A stretch of DNA of 64,000 nucleotides from Chloroflexota bacterium (GCA_016235445.1 JACRLB010000052.1:1-64000), one strand, 5' to 3'; positions 15,460 to 23,614 are shown, counted from the first letter of the stretch. The notes: generated by a model from the sequence alone, not told the origin. Program-made: numbers and translations.

Positions 15460-18400
15460 TCATCAACTGTTCCACGCGGCTTTCGCCAACCGAATAATAT
15501 TTCGCCTTCGCATGGTGGACAATGATGGCGGCGGTGGATTGTTCGGGAATCAACTGCCCCGAAGTGGAGAGACTCATGCCGAGTTCGGATTCTACAGCGG
15601 GTAACAGATTGAAGACTTTGAAATGGTCTTCGAGTTCAGGGATGGCGGGATAGCCCCATGAGTAACGCTTGCCCTGCTCTTCGTTCAGACCTAACTCGCG
15701 GCGGATGTGCTCGTGAAGATAATTCGCCGTCGCTTCGGCGGTTTGGACGGCGAGTCCGTGCAGGAAGTAGGCTTCGGTGTAGTTGTTGGCGGCTTGCATC
15801 TTTTCAAATTTTTCCGTGGCTTCGAGACCGACGGTGACGACTTGAAGCGCGACCACATCCATTTGACCTGACGCGACGGAGGCGTAGTAATCTGAAAGCG
15901 CAAGATGATCGTCGTGGGGCTGGCGGGGGAAGTGGAAGCGGGTTAGTTCCTGGAGTTTGGAGATTGGAGCCTGGTAATTGGCAGTTGGTAAATCGGGGTT
16001 ATAGATTATGAGATCATCGCCGTCAGCCTGGCAGGGGAAGTAGCCGTAGACGGCTTGGGGTTTGAGCCAGCCTTCTTTGAGGGCGTCTTTGGTCATCCTG
16101 GCGAGGCGGGAGTCAAAATCTTTTTTCATCTTGTCCCATTCTGCGCCGTGGGTGTTTTTCGCGCCCCAAGAGAGGCGATACAACTCGTTGATGTTGAGGT
16201 GTTTGAGAACCATTTCCAGCGGCATGTCTTTGACAATCCGTTGACCAAGTTTGGCGGGGAGTGGAATCGGCGCGGGCGTAATCAATGATCGTTGGCCAGT
16301 GGCAACTGTCGGCGCGGACTGTGAGGCGCGGTTCATTTCCATATCCGCATCTTTGCGGAGTTGGTCAAGCATGGCAGGTTTGCGGTCGGGGTCAATCAGC
16401 GATTCCATTGTGTCGAGACCTTCGAAGGCATCCTTGCAATAGAAGACGCCAGGTTCGTAGGCGTTGCCATCCTCGGCGAAAAGGATGCGGCGGCCAAAGC
16501 GGCGATTGATGGCCGCGCCGCCAATGAGAATGGGAATTTGATGGCCGCGGCGCTGCATCTCGTTGACGATGAGCGGCATTTGTTTTGAAGTGGATACGAG
16601 CAAAGCAGACAGACCAATTGCAGTGGCGTTGGCTTCCACGGCTTTGGTGATGATCGTCTCAGCAGGTACTTGCTTGCCGAGGTCAATCACGGTGTAGCCG
16701 TTGTTTGCGAGAATGGTCTTTACCAAATTTTTGCCAATGTCATGCACGTCGCCGTAGACGGTGGCGATGACAACTGTCCCTTTGGTGACGCCTTCCACTT
16801 TCTCGAGATAATTCTCAAGATGAGAGACGGTCTTTTTCATCGTTTCGGCTGATTGCAAAACGAAGGGCAGGATCAACTCTCCCGCACCGAATTTGTCGCC
16901 GACTTCTTTCATGGCGGGGAGGAGGACGGTGTTGAGGGTGTGGACGGCGACGTTATGCTTGGTAAATGGTAATTGGTAATTGGAGATTGGAGGCTGGTCG
17001 CGATTGATGATCTCATCAATATCCGCTTCGACGCCTTCTTTGACGCGGTGAAGGATTTTCCAGTGCAGGCGTTGTTCGGGGGTCATGCCTTCGGTGGGAT
17101 TCGCAACGGTGGATTCGTTTGAGATAGTGACCGTCTCAAAATGTTGAATGAAGCGTTGAAGAGCATCTTCGCGGCGGTTGAAAATTAAATCTTCGCACAG
17201 GTTGCGTTCTTCGGTATTGATTTCTGCGTAGGGCATGACGTGCGCGGCATTCACGATGGCCATATCCAAACCAGCTTGCACACAGTAATACAACATGACA
17301 GAGTTCAATGGCGGGCGGGCTTGTGGAGCTAGACCAAAAGATAAATTACTCACGCCAAGCGAAGTCATCACGCCAGGGAGATTCTGTTTGATGAGTCGAA
17401 TGCCTTCGATGGTTTCTTTGGCGGAATCTACAAATTCGACATCGCCAGTGGCGAGGGTGAAGGTCAGGTCGTCGAAAACCAAATCTTCGGGCTTGAGTCC
17501 GTGGTCGTCCACAGCGATGTCGTAAATGCGTTTGGCAACTTCGAGTTTGCGTTGCGCGGTCTTTGCCATGCCGTTTTCGTCGATGGTGAGACAGATAACC
17601 GCGGCGTTATATTTTTTAGCAAGGCTAAAAATCTTGTCGGCTTTTTCGCGGCCTGATTCAAGATGCGTGGAGTTGATGAGACAACGCCCAGGCGCGGTTT
17701 GCAATGCAATCTCGAGCACATCCACTTCGGTGGTGTCGATGACGAGTGGAACGTCCACGCCCATTTGTAATTTCTTGACAACCTTGCGCATCAGCTCGCC
17801 CTCATCCGCGCGTTCGGTGACAGCTACTGAAATATCCAATGCGTGCGCGCCGCCTGCAACCTGATCACGCGCGATGTCAAGAATGCCATCGTAATCTTCT
17901 TCGAGGAGGAGTCTTTTAAATTTGCGCGAGCCTTGCGCGTTGCATCTCTCGCCAAGCAAAGTTGGCGCGGGTTCCTGTCGCATGGAAATTGCAGACATGG
18001 CAGAAGCAAGCTGAGGCGTAGAGTGAAGCGAGAGGTTGGTAATTGGTAATTGGTAATTGGCGAGTCGAGTCACGAGGAGTCGTAAATGTTCCGGGGTTGT
18101 TCCACAACATCCGCCGACAACTCGAACATTATGTTTCGTCACAAATTCATACATATCATTGGCGTACGGTTCGGGTTCGAGCGGATACACGGCTTGACCA
18201 TCTACGTTGAGCGGAAGGCCAGCGTTGGGAATGCACGAAACAGGCAGGGTGGAATTTTCACCGAGAAAACGAATCGGCTCGCGCATGTGTTCGGGTCCGG
18301 TGGAGCAGTTGAGGCCGATGATGTCGATGCCCATGCCTTCGAGGATCGTGAGCGATGCGTTGATGTCGGTGCCGAGCAACATGCGCCCGGTCGTATCCAA

Positions 18401-19066
18401 CGTGACCTGAGCCTGAATCGGCAACCAGACATTCGTTTCGCTGAAAGCTTTGTGCAGGCCCGTGATGGCGGCTTTGACTTCGAGAATGTCCTGCGAAGTT
18501 TCGATGAGCAGAAGATCGACGCCGCCTTGAATTAATCCCACCGCCTGTTCGCGGAAGGTGTCGATGAGTTCATCATATGTGACGTTCGAGAGTTCAGGAT
18601 CATTCGTGGAGGGCAGTTTGCCTGTGGGGCCGATGGAGCCAGCGACGAAGCGGGGATACGATACAAGTTGCGAGTTACGAGTTGCAAGTTCGGTATCTTG
18701 TAACTCGTAACTTGTATCCTTTGCCGAATACTCGTCAGCCAGTCTTCTTGCCAAATTTGCCGCGGCCATGTTGATTTCGAGGATGCGGTCTTGCAAGCCA
18801 TATTCTGCCATCGTCAAACGGTTCGAGCGGAAGGTGTCTGTTTCGAGCACATCCACGCCGACCTCGAGGAAGGAGCGGTGGACTTTTTCCACGGCTTCAG
18901 GATATGAGATGACGAGGTAGTCGTTGCATCCGTTGTATTGCTCGCCGCCAAAATGTTCAGCAGTGAGGTTTTGCAGTTGCAAGCTCGTTCCCATCGCGCC
19001 ATCGAAAACAAGGACTTTCTTTTCGATGGCGTCGAGGTAACGGCGGTTGGTGTATTTGCGATTCAT
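15455..19066 (-). CDS. metH: Cobalamin-dependent methionine synthase
   Basis: A 1203-residue four-module enzyme that methylates homocysteine using 5-methyl-THF and cobalamin. Module 1 (about 1-330) is the homocysteine barrel with zinc ligands in IGLNCSTGPEH and VGGCCGTTPEH. Module 2 (about 350-620) is the pterin barrel starting TLLGERCNAQGSRKFK. Module 3 (about 660-900) has the cap and the cobalamin motif VYGDVHDIGKN, whose histidine ligates cobalt. Module 4 is the S-adenosylmethionine reactivation domain ending near RYSWGYPAIPELEDH. ATG 19066 follows AGGAGA by 5 bases. Four linker segments are encoded by repeats at 15952-15993, 16962-16997, 18035-18060 and 18658-18719, all in frame. The stop codon is in the RAYT-flanking palindrome. 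Confidence 0.95.
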   Translation of the reverse strand: MNRKYTNRRYLDAIEKKVLVFDGAMGTSLQLQNLTAEHFGGEQYNGCNDYLVISYPEAVEKVHRSFLEVGVDVLETDTFRSNRLTMAEYGLQDRILEINMAAANLARRLADEYSAKDTSYELQDTELATRNSQLVSYPRFVAGSIGPTGKLPSTNDPELSNVTYDELIDTFREQAVGLIQGGVDLLLIETSQDILEVKAAITGLHKAFSETNVWLPIQAQVTLDTTGRMLLGTDINASLTILEGMGIDIIGLNCSTGPEHMREPIRFLGENSTLPVSCIPNAGLPLNVDGQAVYPLEPEPYANDMYEFVTKHNVRVVGGCCGTTPEHLRLLVTRLANYQLPITNLSLHSTPQLASAMSAISMRQEPAPTLLGERCNAQGSRKFKRLLLEEDYDGILDIARDQVAGGAHALDISVAVTERADEGELMRKVVKKLQMGVDVPLVIDTTEVDVLEIALQTAPGRCLINSTHLESGREKADKIFSLAKKYNAAVICLTIDENGMAKTAQRKLEVAKRIYDIAVDDHGLKPEDLVFDDLTFTLATGDVEFVDSAKETIEGIRLIKQNLPGVMTSLGVSNLSFGLAPQARPPLNSVMLYYCVQAGLDMAIVNAAHVMPYAEINTEERNLCEDLIFNRREDALQRFIQHFETVTISNESTVANPTEGMTPEQRLHWKILHRVKEGVEADIDEIINRDQPPISNYQLPFTKHNVAVHTLNTVLLPAMKEVGDKFGAGELILPFVLQSAETMKKTVSHLENYLEKVEGVTKGTVVIATVYGDVHDIGKNLVKTILANNGYTVIDLGKQVPAETIITKAVEANATAIGLSALLVSTSKQMPLIVNEMQRRGHQIPILIGGAAINRRFGRRILFAEDGNAYEPGVFYCKDAFEGLDTMESLIDPDRKPAMLDQLRKDADMEMNRASQSAPTVATGQRSLITPAPIPLPAKLGQRIVKDMPLEMVLKHLNINELYRLSWGAKNTHGAEWDKMKKDFDSRLARMTKDALKEGWLKPQAVYGYFPCQADGDDLIIYNPDLPTANYQAPISKLQELTRFHFPRQPHDDHLALSDYYASVASGQMDVVALQVVTVGLEATEKFEKMQAANNYTEAYFLHGLAVQTAEATANYLHEHIRRELGLNEEQGKRYSWGYPAIPELEDHFKVFNLLPAVESELGMSLSTSGQLIPEQSTAAIIVHHAKAKYYSVGESRVEQLMK
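15952..15993. repeat. TTGGAGATTGG/TAATTGG heptamers inside metH (activation-domain side)
   Basis: TTTGGAGATTGGAGCC, TGGTAATTGG and CAGTTGGTAAA are stepwise heptamer variants. They encode the non-conserved linker LPTANYQAPISKLQ near residue 1030. Confidence 0.65.
16962..16997. repeat. GGTAATT heptamers inside metH (cobalamin-module linker)
   Basis: TTGGTAAATGGTAATTGGTA followed by ATTGGAGATTGGAGG is a run of five heptamers. It encodes PPISNYQLPFTK near residue 692, between the cap and the cobalamin-binding fold. Confidence 0.7.
18035..18060. repeat. GGTAATT heptamers inside metH (module 1-2 linker)
   Basis: GTTGGTAATTGGTAATTGGT and a further AATTGG form three and a half perfect heptamers. 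They encode NYQLPITN near residue 338, just after the homocysteine barrel. Confidence 0.72.
18658..18719. repeat. GAGTTAC-type repeats and hairpin inside metH
   Basis: GATACAAGTTGCGAGTTACG is roughly inverted by CGTAACTTGTATC, with repeated GAGTT(A/G)C words. It is translated as SYELQDTELATRNSQLVS near residues 117-134 in a loop of the first barrel. Confidence 0.65.
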
Positions 19067-19080
19067 TAAGTCTCCTAATT

Positions 19081-19197
19081 TCAATCCGCAGATTTTACAG
19101 ATTGTGCAGTTTTTTCTTTTTCAAAAAGATGCGGCGCGTACTGTTTGATTTGTTGTCCGAGTTCGGAGTCGCGCTCGTAGATGTAGACACTGTGGTT
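19081..19197 (-). pseudogene. 3' remnant of an unidentified gene upstream of metH
   Basis: A 38-codon open frame reads NHSVYIYERDSELGQQIKQY and then APHLFEKEKTAQSVKSAD, ending in TGA 12 bases before the metH start. It has amphipathic, protein-like composition but no start codon. An in-frame TAA lies directly upstream, at the edge of a repeat-rich tract (19200-19320). It looks like the tail of a gene that once preceded metH and was truncated. I do not recognise the family. Confidence 0.4.
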
Positions 19198-19200
19198 TTA

Positions 19201-19325
19201 TCCGCACGGGAACTAATCCCCGTGCTGCGCGAAGCGGTACGATGCCGACTAAAGTCGGCTAGTCCGTTTTAACGAACTTCGCAGGAATAGCCCGAGGGTT
19301 CATCGTCGGGCGGGGATAATTACAC
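19201..19325. repeat. Cluster of short palindromes upstream of metH
   Basis: CGCACGGGAACTAATCCCCGTGC, GCCGACTAAAGTCGGC and GCCCGAGGGTTCATCGTCGGGC are three hairpins in a row. No convincing ORF is present here. The tract may have replaced the 5' part of the truncated gene at 19081-19197. Confidence 0.55.
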
Positions 19326-19351
19326 TACATTCAGAACAATTACCATTTACC

Positions 19352-19690
19352 TTATATTCCTTTCGGCAATGTCGCCCGCCCCGCCTCGGTCATTTTGCCT
19401 TCTTCGATCATCTTCCGCGCCCGCTCGATATTCGTCTCCGTCCAATTGGATTTGGGTCTGCGGCGTGTGAAGCGCGTGGCATAACGGTCGCCGTCCATGC
19501 CTTTTTCGAAACCGTCGATCCAGCCGAAGCAGATGGCTTCCTCCACCGCGTCTACGTACGGGATGGATGGTTTCTTTGTAACCTTTTTAAATTGAATCAA
19601 CCAGATTTCTTTTTTGAACTTGTGATTCTTTTCCAGCCACTCACGGAATTCTTCGCGGGTGGTCACGTAAATTGTTTCGCCGATTTCCAT
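19352..19690 (-). CDS. YdeI/OmpD-associated family protein, C-terminally truncated
   Basis: A 112-residue protein with the conserved N-terminal half of the YdeI/OmpD-associated family: EFREWLEKNHKFKKEIWLIQFKK, SIPYVDAVEEAICFGWIDG, and RYATRFTRRRPKSNWTETNIERARKMIEEGKMTEAG. Family members are usually close to 190 residues and continue with a helical C-terminal domain, which is missing: the frame ends at TLPKGI beside a GGTAAATGGTAATT heptamer tract. It may be a decayed or shortened gene. The start at ATG 19690 follows GGAGG by 5 bases. A good promoter lies upstream (19728-19756). The family is linked in some bacteria to peptide resistance, but function here is unknown. Confidence 0.75.
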   Translation of the reverse strand: MEIGETIYVTTREEFREWLEKNHKFKKEIWLIQFKKVTKKPSIPYVDAVEEAICFGWIDGFEKGMDGDRYATRFTRRRPKSNWTETNIERARKMIEEGKMTEAGRATLPKGI

Positions 19691-19727
19691 ACTGCCTCCG
19701 CGTCTGAAACACATTAATCGCTCAAGT

Positions 19728-19756
19728 TTTATATCATGGGCAGGGGGGCAGGTCAA
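19728..19756 (-). promoter_or_regulatory. Sigma-70 type promoter of the YdeI-like gene
   Basis: On the minus strand TTGACC (19756-19751) is followed after 17 bases by TATAAA (19733-19728), about 38 bases before the ATG at 19690. It lies back to back with the regulator promoter at 19770-19798. Confidence 0.65.
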
Positions 19757-19769
19757 ATAAAAATTGCGC

Positions 19770-19798
19770 TTGACTCAAGCTTGATTCACATTTAGACT
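19770..19798 (+). promoter_or_regulatory. Promoter and operator-like palindrome of the tungstate-type regulator
   Basis: TTGACT (19770-19775), a 17-base spacer and TAGACT (19793-19798) lie 34 bases before the regulator ATG. The spacer holds a perfect 10-base palindrome TCAAGCTTGA (19775-19784), positioned where a bound protein would block polymerase. Autoregulation by the adjacent HTH protein is a reasonable inference. Confidence 0.6.
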
Positions 19799-19832
19799 CT
19801 CGAATAAGATTTCCCTTAATCGAAAGACCGAA

Positions 19833-20807
19833 ATGAAAACCGTTCAACCCATCCAATCCTTTGACAAGATCAAGCTCCTGGCTGATTCCCGCCGCATGGA
19901 TATTTTGCGTCTGCTCATGGCGTCTCCTGCCACGCTCACGCATCTTGCGCGGAGCTTGAAGCAATCCCCCGCCTGGGTGCGGCATCACATCCTCGCGCTT
20001 CAATCCGCGGATTTGGTTGAAGTCAGCGAAACGCGCCGCACAGGCAAAGTGACGGAAAAATATTACCGCGCCAAAGGCGATGCCTTCTTTTTGCAGGAGA
20101 TCGTTTTGCCGAAGAGTAAAAAGCCCTCGATCATTTTTTCGGGCAGTCACGATCTTGCCCTCGAAGGCATCGCCGACCATCTCGCCAGACACCTCAATAT
20201 TCTCAGCCTCCCCGTCGGCTCACTGGATGGGCTGGTCAACCTGCGCCAGGGACTCTGCCAAATTTCAGGCTCGCATTTGCTGGATGAAAGCGGCGAGTAC
20301 AACACGCCTTTTGTAAAGCATCTGTTTCCAGATCGAAACGTGGAAATGATCACCCTTGCCTATCGCACGCAGGGTTTGATTCTGACAGCGGGCAATCCCA
20401 AGAACATCAATAAAGTTGCCGATCTCACGCGCCCAACCATTCGTTTTGTCAATCGCAACGCAGGTTCGGGCACACGCTTATGGCTGGACTCTGAATTGCG
20501 AAGACAAAATATTCCAGTGGAGAAAATAAATGGGTACGAGAATCAGGTCAACACACATAGCGAAGCGGCGAACTTAATCTCCCAAAACAAGGCGGATGTA
20601 TCGCTCGGCCTGCAAGCCTCCGCCCATCAACATGGGCTGGATTTCATCCCGCTCTTTGAAGAGCGCTACGATCTCATCCTGCCGCGTGAACAGGAAAAGA
20701 ATCTCGACCCATTGCTGGGTTATATCCAAACCGCCGATTTTCGTAACTTGCTCAATTCATTGCCAGGCTATAACTCCGCGCACAGCGGGGAACAGGTTGC
20801 CGCATAG
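19833..20807 (+). CDS. HTH regulator fused to a periplasmic-binding-type ligand domain
   Basis: A 324-residue cytoplasmic protein with no signal peptide. Residues about 10-80 form an ArsR-like winged helix (RRMDILRLLMASPATLTHLARSLKQSPAWVRHHILAL, then GKVTEKYYRAKG). Residues about 95-315 form a PBP-like domain of the molybdate/tungstate-related type: SGSHDLALEGIADHL, RFVNRNAGSGTRLWLD, and AANLISQNKADVSLGLQASA. Domains of this kind appear as ligand sensors in molybdate-linked regulators. It precedes tupA1-tupA2-tupB-tupC, so control of tungstate uptake in response to oxyanion is inferred. It ends in its own terminator (20792-20827), so tup is a separate transcript or relies on readthrough. Confidence 0.8.
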   Translation: MKTVQPIQSFDKIKLLADSRRMDILRLLMASPATLTHLARSLKQSPAWVRHHILALQSADLVEVSETRRTGKVTEKYYRAKGDAFFLQEIVLPKSKKPSIIFSGSHDLALEGIADHLARHLNILSLPVGSLDGLVNLRQGLCQISGSHLLDESGEYNTPFVKHLFPDRNVEMITLAYRTQGLILTAGNPKNINKVADLTRPTIRFVNRNAGSGTRLWLDSELRRQNIPVEKINGYENQVNTHSEAANLISQNKADVSLGLQASAHQHGLDFIPLFEERYDLILPREQEKNLDPLLGYIQTADFRNLLNSLPGYNSAHSGEQVAA

Positions 20808-20827
20808 CGGCGCGCCTGTTTTTTTTA
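20792..20827 (+). terminator. Terminator overlapping the regulator stop codon
   Basis: ACAGG (20792-20796) and CCTGT (20815-20819) enclose GCCGC-ATA-GCGGC, followed by a run of T. The TAG stop is in the loop region. Confidence 0.65.
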
Positions 20828-20878
20828 TTTTTCATTATCAATTAAGTTTATTCTTAATTGATATACAAAAAATCTTAT

Positions 20879-20988
20879 GGGTGCGTTTCATTTCAGTTGA
20901 AACAACCGTCCCGAAGGTTTGGAAACGGCATAAGTCTTCGGAAAAACCTTCGGGACGTTCCACCCTTCAACTCATTTGAAACACACCC
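20879..20988. repeat. MITE-like element family A, copy 1, with 9-bp target duplication
   Basis: A 110-bp element with imperfect inverted ends: GGGTGCGTTTCATTTCAGTT on the left and the complement of GGGTGTGTTTCAAATGAGTT on the right. The centre holds GTCCCGAAGGTTT and AAACCTTCGGGAC. Flanking it on both sides is AAATCTTAT (20870-20878 and 20989-20997), a 9-bp target duplication. It sits between the regulator and tupA1, 21 bases before the tupA1 start. Confidence 0.85.
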
Positions 20989-21009
20989 AAATCTTATAAG
21001 GATGAAAGT

Positions 21010-21933
21010 ATGAAACCCGCTTCCCGCACTATTCTTTTGACTCTTTTGCTCGTCTTCACCATGGCATTGACGGCCTGTGGCACATCCCCGATAGAGGCCA
21101 GCGCTTCATCCGTGCCGATAATTGTTCCTGCAACGCAAGCAGTTGCCGCCGCGGAAGGAGCCGCCAACCCGAACCTCATCCTCGCCACCACCACATCCAC
21201 ACAGGATTCTGGCCTGCTGGATGTGCTCATCCCCCTCTTCGAGGAACAGACGGGCTACACCGTGCAGACCATTGCCGTCGGCACGGGAGAAGCGCTGAAG
21301 ATGGGCGAAGAAGGCAACGCCGATGTCCTGCTCGTTCATGCGCCTTCCTCCGAAGTGATCTTCATGGAAGGCGGCTTCGGCACGGATCGTTTCCTCGTCA
21401 TGCACAATGACTTCATCATCGTCGGCCCCGCCGATGACCCCGCTGGCATCAAAGGCCTCGACCCCAAAGAAGCCTTCGCGGCCATCTTCAATGCTGGCGC
21501 AAATTTCGTCTCCCGCGGCGATGACTCGGGCACTCACAAAAAAGAAACCAGCTTTTGGAAAAAGGCCGAACTTGACCCCGCAGGACAGGCATGGTTTATC
21601 GAAACAGGCCAGGGCATGGGCGCATCCATGACCGTTGCTTCCGAAAAAGCCGCATATATTCTCACAGACCGCGCCACCTATCTTGCGAACAAGGATAACT
21701 ATCAACTTGAAATTTTGGTCGAAGGTGATAACAGCTTGTTGAACGTCTACCACGTCATCACCGTCAATGCCGAAAAGCGGCCTGCCGTCAACTACGAAGG
21801 CGCGCTGGCGTTTGCCAACTTCATCATCCACCCCGACACGCAAACCATCATCGCCAAATTCGGCGTGGATAAATTCGGCCAGCCGCTCTTCCACCCCGAC
21901 GCAGACAAAACCGACGCAGACTTGGGCTTATAA
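21010..21933 (+). CDS. tupA: Tungstate ABC transporter substrate-binding lipoprotein (first copy)
   Basis: A 307-residue exported lipoprotein. The signal peptide (residues 1-23) ends in LTAC with Cys23 as the lipidated residue. The mature part starts with ILATTTSTQDSGLLDVLIP, the TupA signature, and continues with GTGEALKMGEEGNADVLLVHAP, RGDDSGTHKKE and NVYHVITVNAEK. TupA binds tungstate with high affinity and delivers it to TupB. The SD TAAGGATG is 5 bases upstream, immediately after the family A element. A second, shorter paralog follows 59 bases downstream, separated by a hairpin. Confidence 0.9.
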   Translation: MKPASRTILLTLLLVFTMALTACGTSPIEASASSVPIIVPATQAVAAAEGAANPNLILATTTSTQDSGLLDVLIPLFEEQTGYTVQTIAVGTGEALKMGEEGNADVLLVHAPSSEVIFMEGGFGTDRFLVMHNDFIIVGPADDPAGIKGLDPKEAFAAIFNAGANFVSRGDDSGTHKKETSFWKKAELDPAGQAWFIETGQGMGASMTVASEKAAYILTDRATYLANKDNYQLEILVEGDNSLLNVYHVITVNAEKRPAVNYEGALAFANFIIHPDTQTIIAKFGVDKFGQPLFHPDADKTDADLGL

Positions 21934-21948
21934 TTCAACCCGATGACT

Positions 21949-21978
21949 GGGGCGGCTTGCAAGCGAAGTCGCCCCTTT
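21949..21978 (+). terminator. Hairpin between the two tupA copies
   Basis: GGGGCGGCTT (21949-21958) pairs with AAGTCGCCCC (21966-21975) with one wobble, followed by TTT. The T-run is short, so it may attenuate transcription or stabilise the upstream message rather than stop it completely. Confidence 0.5.
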
Positions 21979-21992
21979 CCTATCGGAGTTGA

Positions 21993-22802
21993 ATGAAAAA
22001 AATATTTTTTATTGTTTTACTTTTCCTGGCCGCCTGCTCCACGTCTGCTCCTGCTAAAAGTATTCTGCTCGTTTCAACCACCTCCACCCAGGATTCAGGT
22101 TTGCTGGATGTGCTTCTTCCAGCCTTCACCGAACAAACTGGAATTCAAGTCGGCCTGATTTCAACGGGATCGGGCCAGGCTTTGAAGATCGCGCAGGAAG
22201 GCAACGCCGATGTCATCCTTTTGCATTCGCCCGCCGCAGAAAAAGAATTTGTGGATAATGGATTCGGCATGGATCGCCGCCTCGTGATGCACAACGACTT
22301 CGTCGTCGTCGGCCCCGCACCCGACCCCGCCGCGCTTCGCTCCCAGCCGACAGTTGTGGACTCTTTCAATGCAATTTTTTCCTCCGCCTCCACATTCGTC
22401 TCCCGCGCCGATGAGTCTGGCACGCATGTCAAAGAGATGTCCATCTGGAATGGCGCAGGGCTTGACCCTGTAAATCAAAGTTGGTATCTCGAAACAGGCC
22501 AGGGACAGGGAGCCACGCTCACCATTGCCTCCGAAAAACAAGGCTACGCCCTCACAGACCGCGGCACGTTCCTGGCTTACAAAGCCAACCTCGATCTGGT
22601 CATCCTTTTTGAAAATGACCCCGCTCTTTTGAACGTGTATCACGTCATCACGGTCAACCCTGAAAAGTGGCCGCAGGTGAATGTCGAAGGCGCGCAAGCC
22701 TTTGCCGATTTCATCACCTCCCCCGAGGGACAGAATATCATCCGCGAGTTTGGCGTGCGGGAATACGGCCAGCCATTATTTTTTCCCGATGCGAATCAGT
22801 AA
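21993..22802 (+). CDS. tupA: Tungstate ABC transporter substrate-binding lipoprotein (second copy)
   Basis: A 269-residue paralog of the preceding gene. A short signal peptide ends in LAAC (Cys15), followed by ILLVSTTSTQDSGLLDVLLP, GSGQALKIAQEGNADVILLHSP, RADESGTHVKEMS and NVYHVITVNPEK. The ligand-contact motifs TTSTQDSG and DESGTH are kept in both copies, so both could bind an oxyanion. The long Ala-rich spacer after the lipobox in the first copy is absent here. Two binding proteins for one permease/ATPase pair may differ in affinity or ligand (tungstate versus molybdate or another oxyanion); the sequence does not show which. The start ATG 21993 follows GGAGTTGA. Confidence 0.88.
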   Translation: MKKIFFIVLLFLAACSTSAPAKSILLVSTTSTQDSGLLDVLLPAFTEQTGIQVGLISTGSGQALKIAQEGNADVILLHSPAAEKEFVDNGFGMDRRLVMHNDFVVVGPAPDPAALRSQPTVVDSFNAIFSSASTFVSRADESGTHVKEMSIWNGAGLDPVNQSWYLETGQGQGATLTIASEKQGYALTDRGTFLAYKANLDLVILFENDPALLNVYHVITVNPEKWPQVNVEGAQAFADFITSPEGQNIIREFGVREYGQPLFFPDANQ

Positions 22803-22950
22803 TTCGCTTTACGCAGTGATCTCCCTCACCCTAGCCCTCTACCCTACGGGCACGATGTCCCGAAGGGAGAGGGGACTCCCTTCCCCATCGGGGGAAGGGT
22901 TGGGGAAAGTGCCCGTTAGGGTATGAGGGCGCGTAAGATGAATCAGTAAG
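22803..22950. repeat. Palindromic element family D, long copy in the tup operon
   Basis: Contains CTCCCTCACCCTAGCCCTCT, an inserted CCCTACGGGCACGATGTCCC, GGACTCCCTTCCCC and GGGGGAAGGGTTGGGG, and ends with GGGCGCGTAAGATGAATCAG. It fills the gap between the second tupA and tupB, so tupB translation and transcript stability may depend on it. Confidence 0.65.
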
Positions 22951-22962
22951 GTTTACAAATCC

Positions 22963-23604
22963 ATGGAAATCCTTGAAATCACAACCCTCTCCCTGCAAGT
23001 CTCAGCGATTGCAACCATCATCAGCCTGCTGATCGGCCTGCCCTTTGGCACCTGGCTTGCGCTGGGCAATTTTCGCGGACGTTCCTTTCTGTTGAGCATC
23101 GTCAACACGGGCATGGCTTTGCCGCCTGTGGTGGTGGGCCTCGTGGTGGCAATCACGTTATGGCGCAGTGGTCCGCTTGGCAGTTTGAAGTTGATCTACA
23201 CTCCCTGGGCCATCATCATCGCGCAGACGATCATCTCTGCCCCCGTGGTGACGGGACTCACCGCCGCCGCATTGGAAGCCCTTGACCCGCGCCTGCAACA
23301 ACAGCTTTTAGGACTCGGCGCATCGCGTCCGCAAATGATCTGGCACTTGTGGCGGGAAGCACGCCTGCCGCTTTTGGCCGCGCTCATGGCTGGTTTTGGC
23401 TCGGTCATTTCCGAGGTGGGCGCATCCATGATGGTGGGCGGAAACATCCGCGGGCAGACCCGTGTGCTGACGACTGCCATCGTGCTGGAAACATCCAAAG
23501 GAGAGTTTGAAAAGGCGCTGGCGTTATCCGCGCTCCTGCTGACCCTGACCTATCTCATCAACCTGGCGCTCACGTCCATTCAACAACGAGGCGTGAGAAA
23601 ATGA
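22963..23604 (+). CDS. tupB: Tungstate ABC transporter permease
   Basis: A 213-residue inner-membrane permease with about 5 transmembrane segments. The cytoplasmic coupling motif EALDPRLQQQLLGLGASRPQMIWHLWREARLPLL is the EAA loop that docks on the ATPase. MALPPVVVGLV and GSVISEVGASMMVGGNI are typical of the TupB/ModB-like group. The start at ATG 22963 is supported by the first membrane segment beginning at once; a weak TAAGG lies about 12 bases upstream. It is followed by a hairpin-containing gap and tupC. Confidence 0.88.
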   Translation: MEILEITTLSLQVSAIATIISLLIGLPFGTWLALGNFRGRSFLLSIVNTGMALPPVVVGLVVAITLWRSGPLGSLKLIYTPWAIIIAQTIISAPVVTGLTAAALEALDPRLQQQLLGLGASRPQMIWHLWREARLPLLAALMAGFGSVISEVGASMMVGGNIRGQTRVLTTAIVLETSKGEFEKALALSALLLTLTYLINLALTSIQQRGVRK

Positions 23605-23614
23605 TGTGCGCCCT

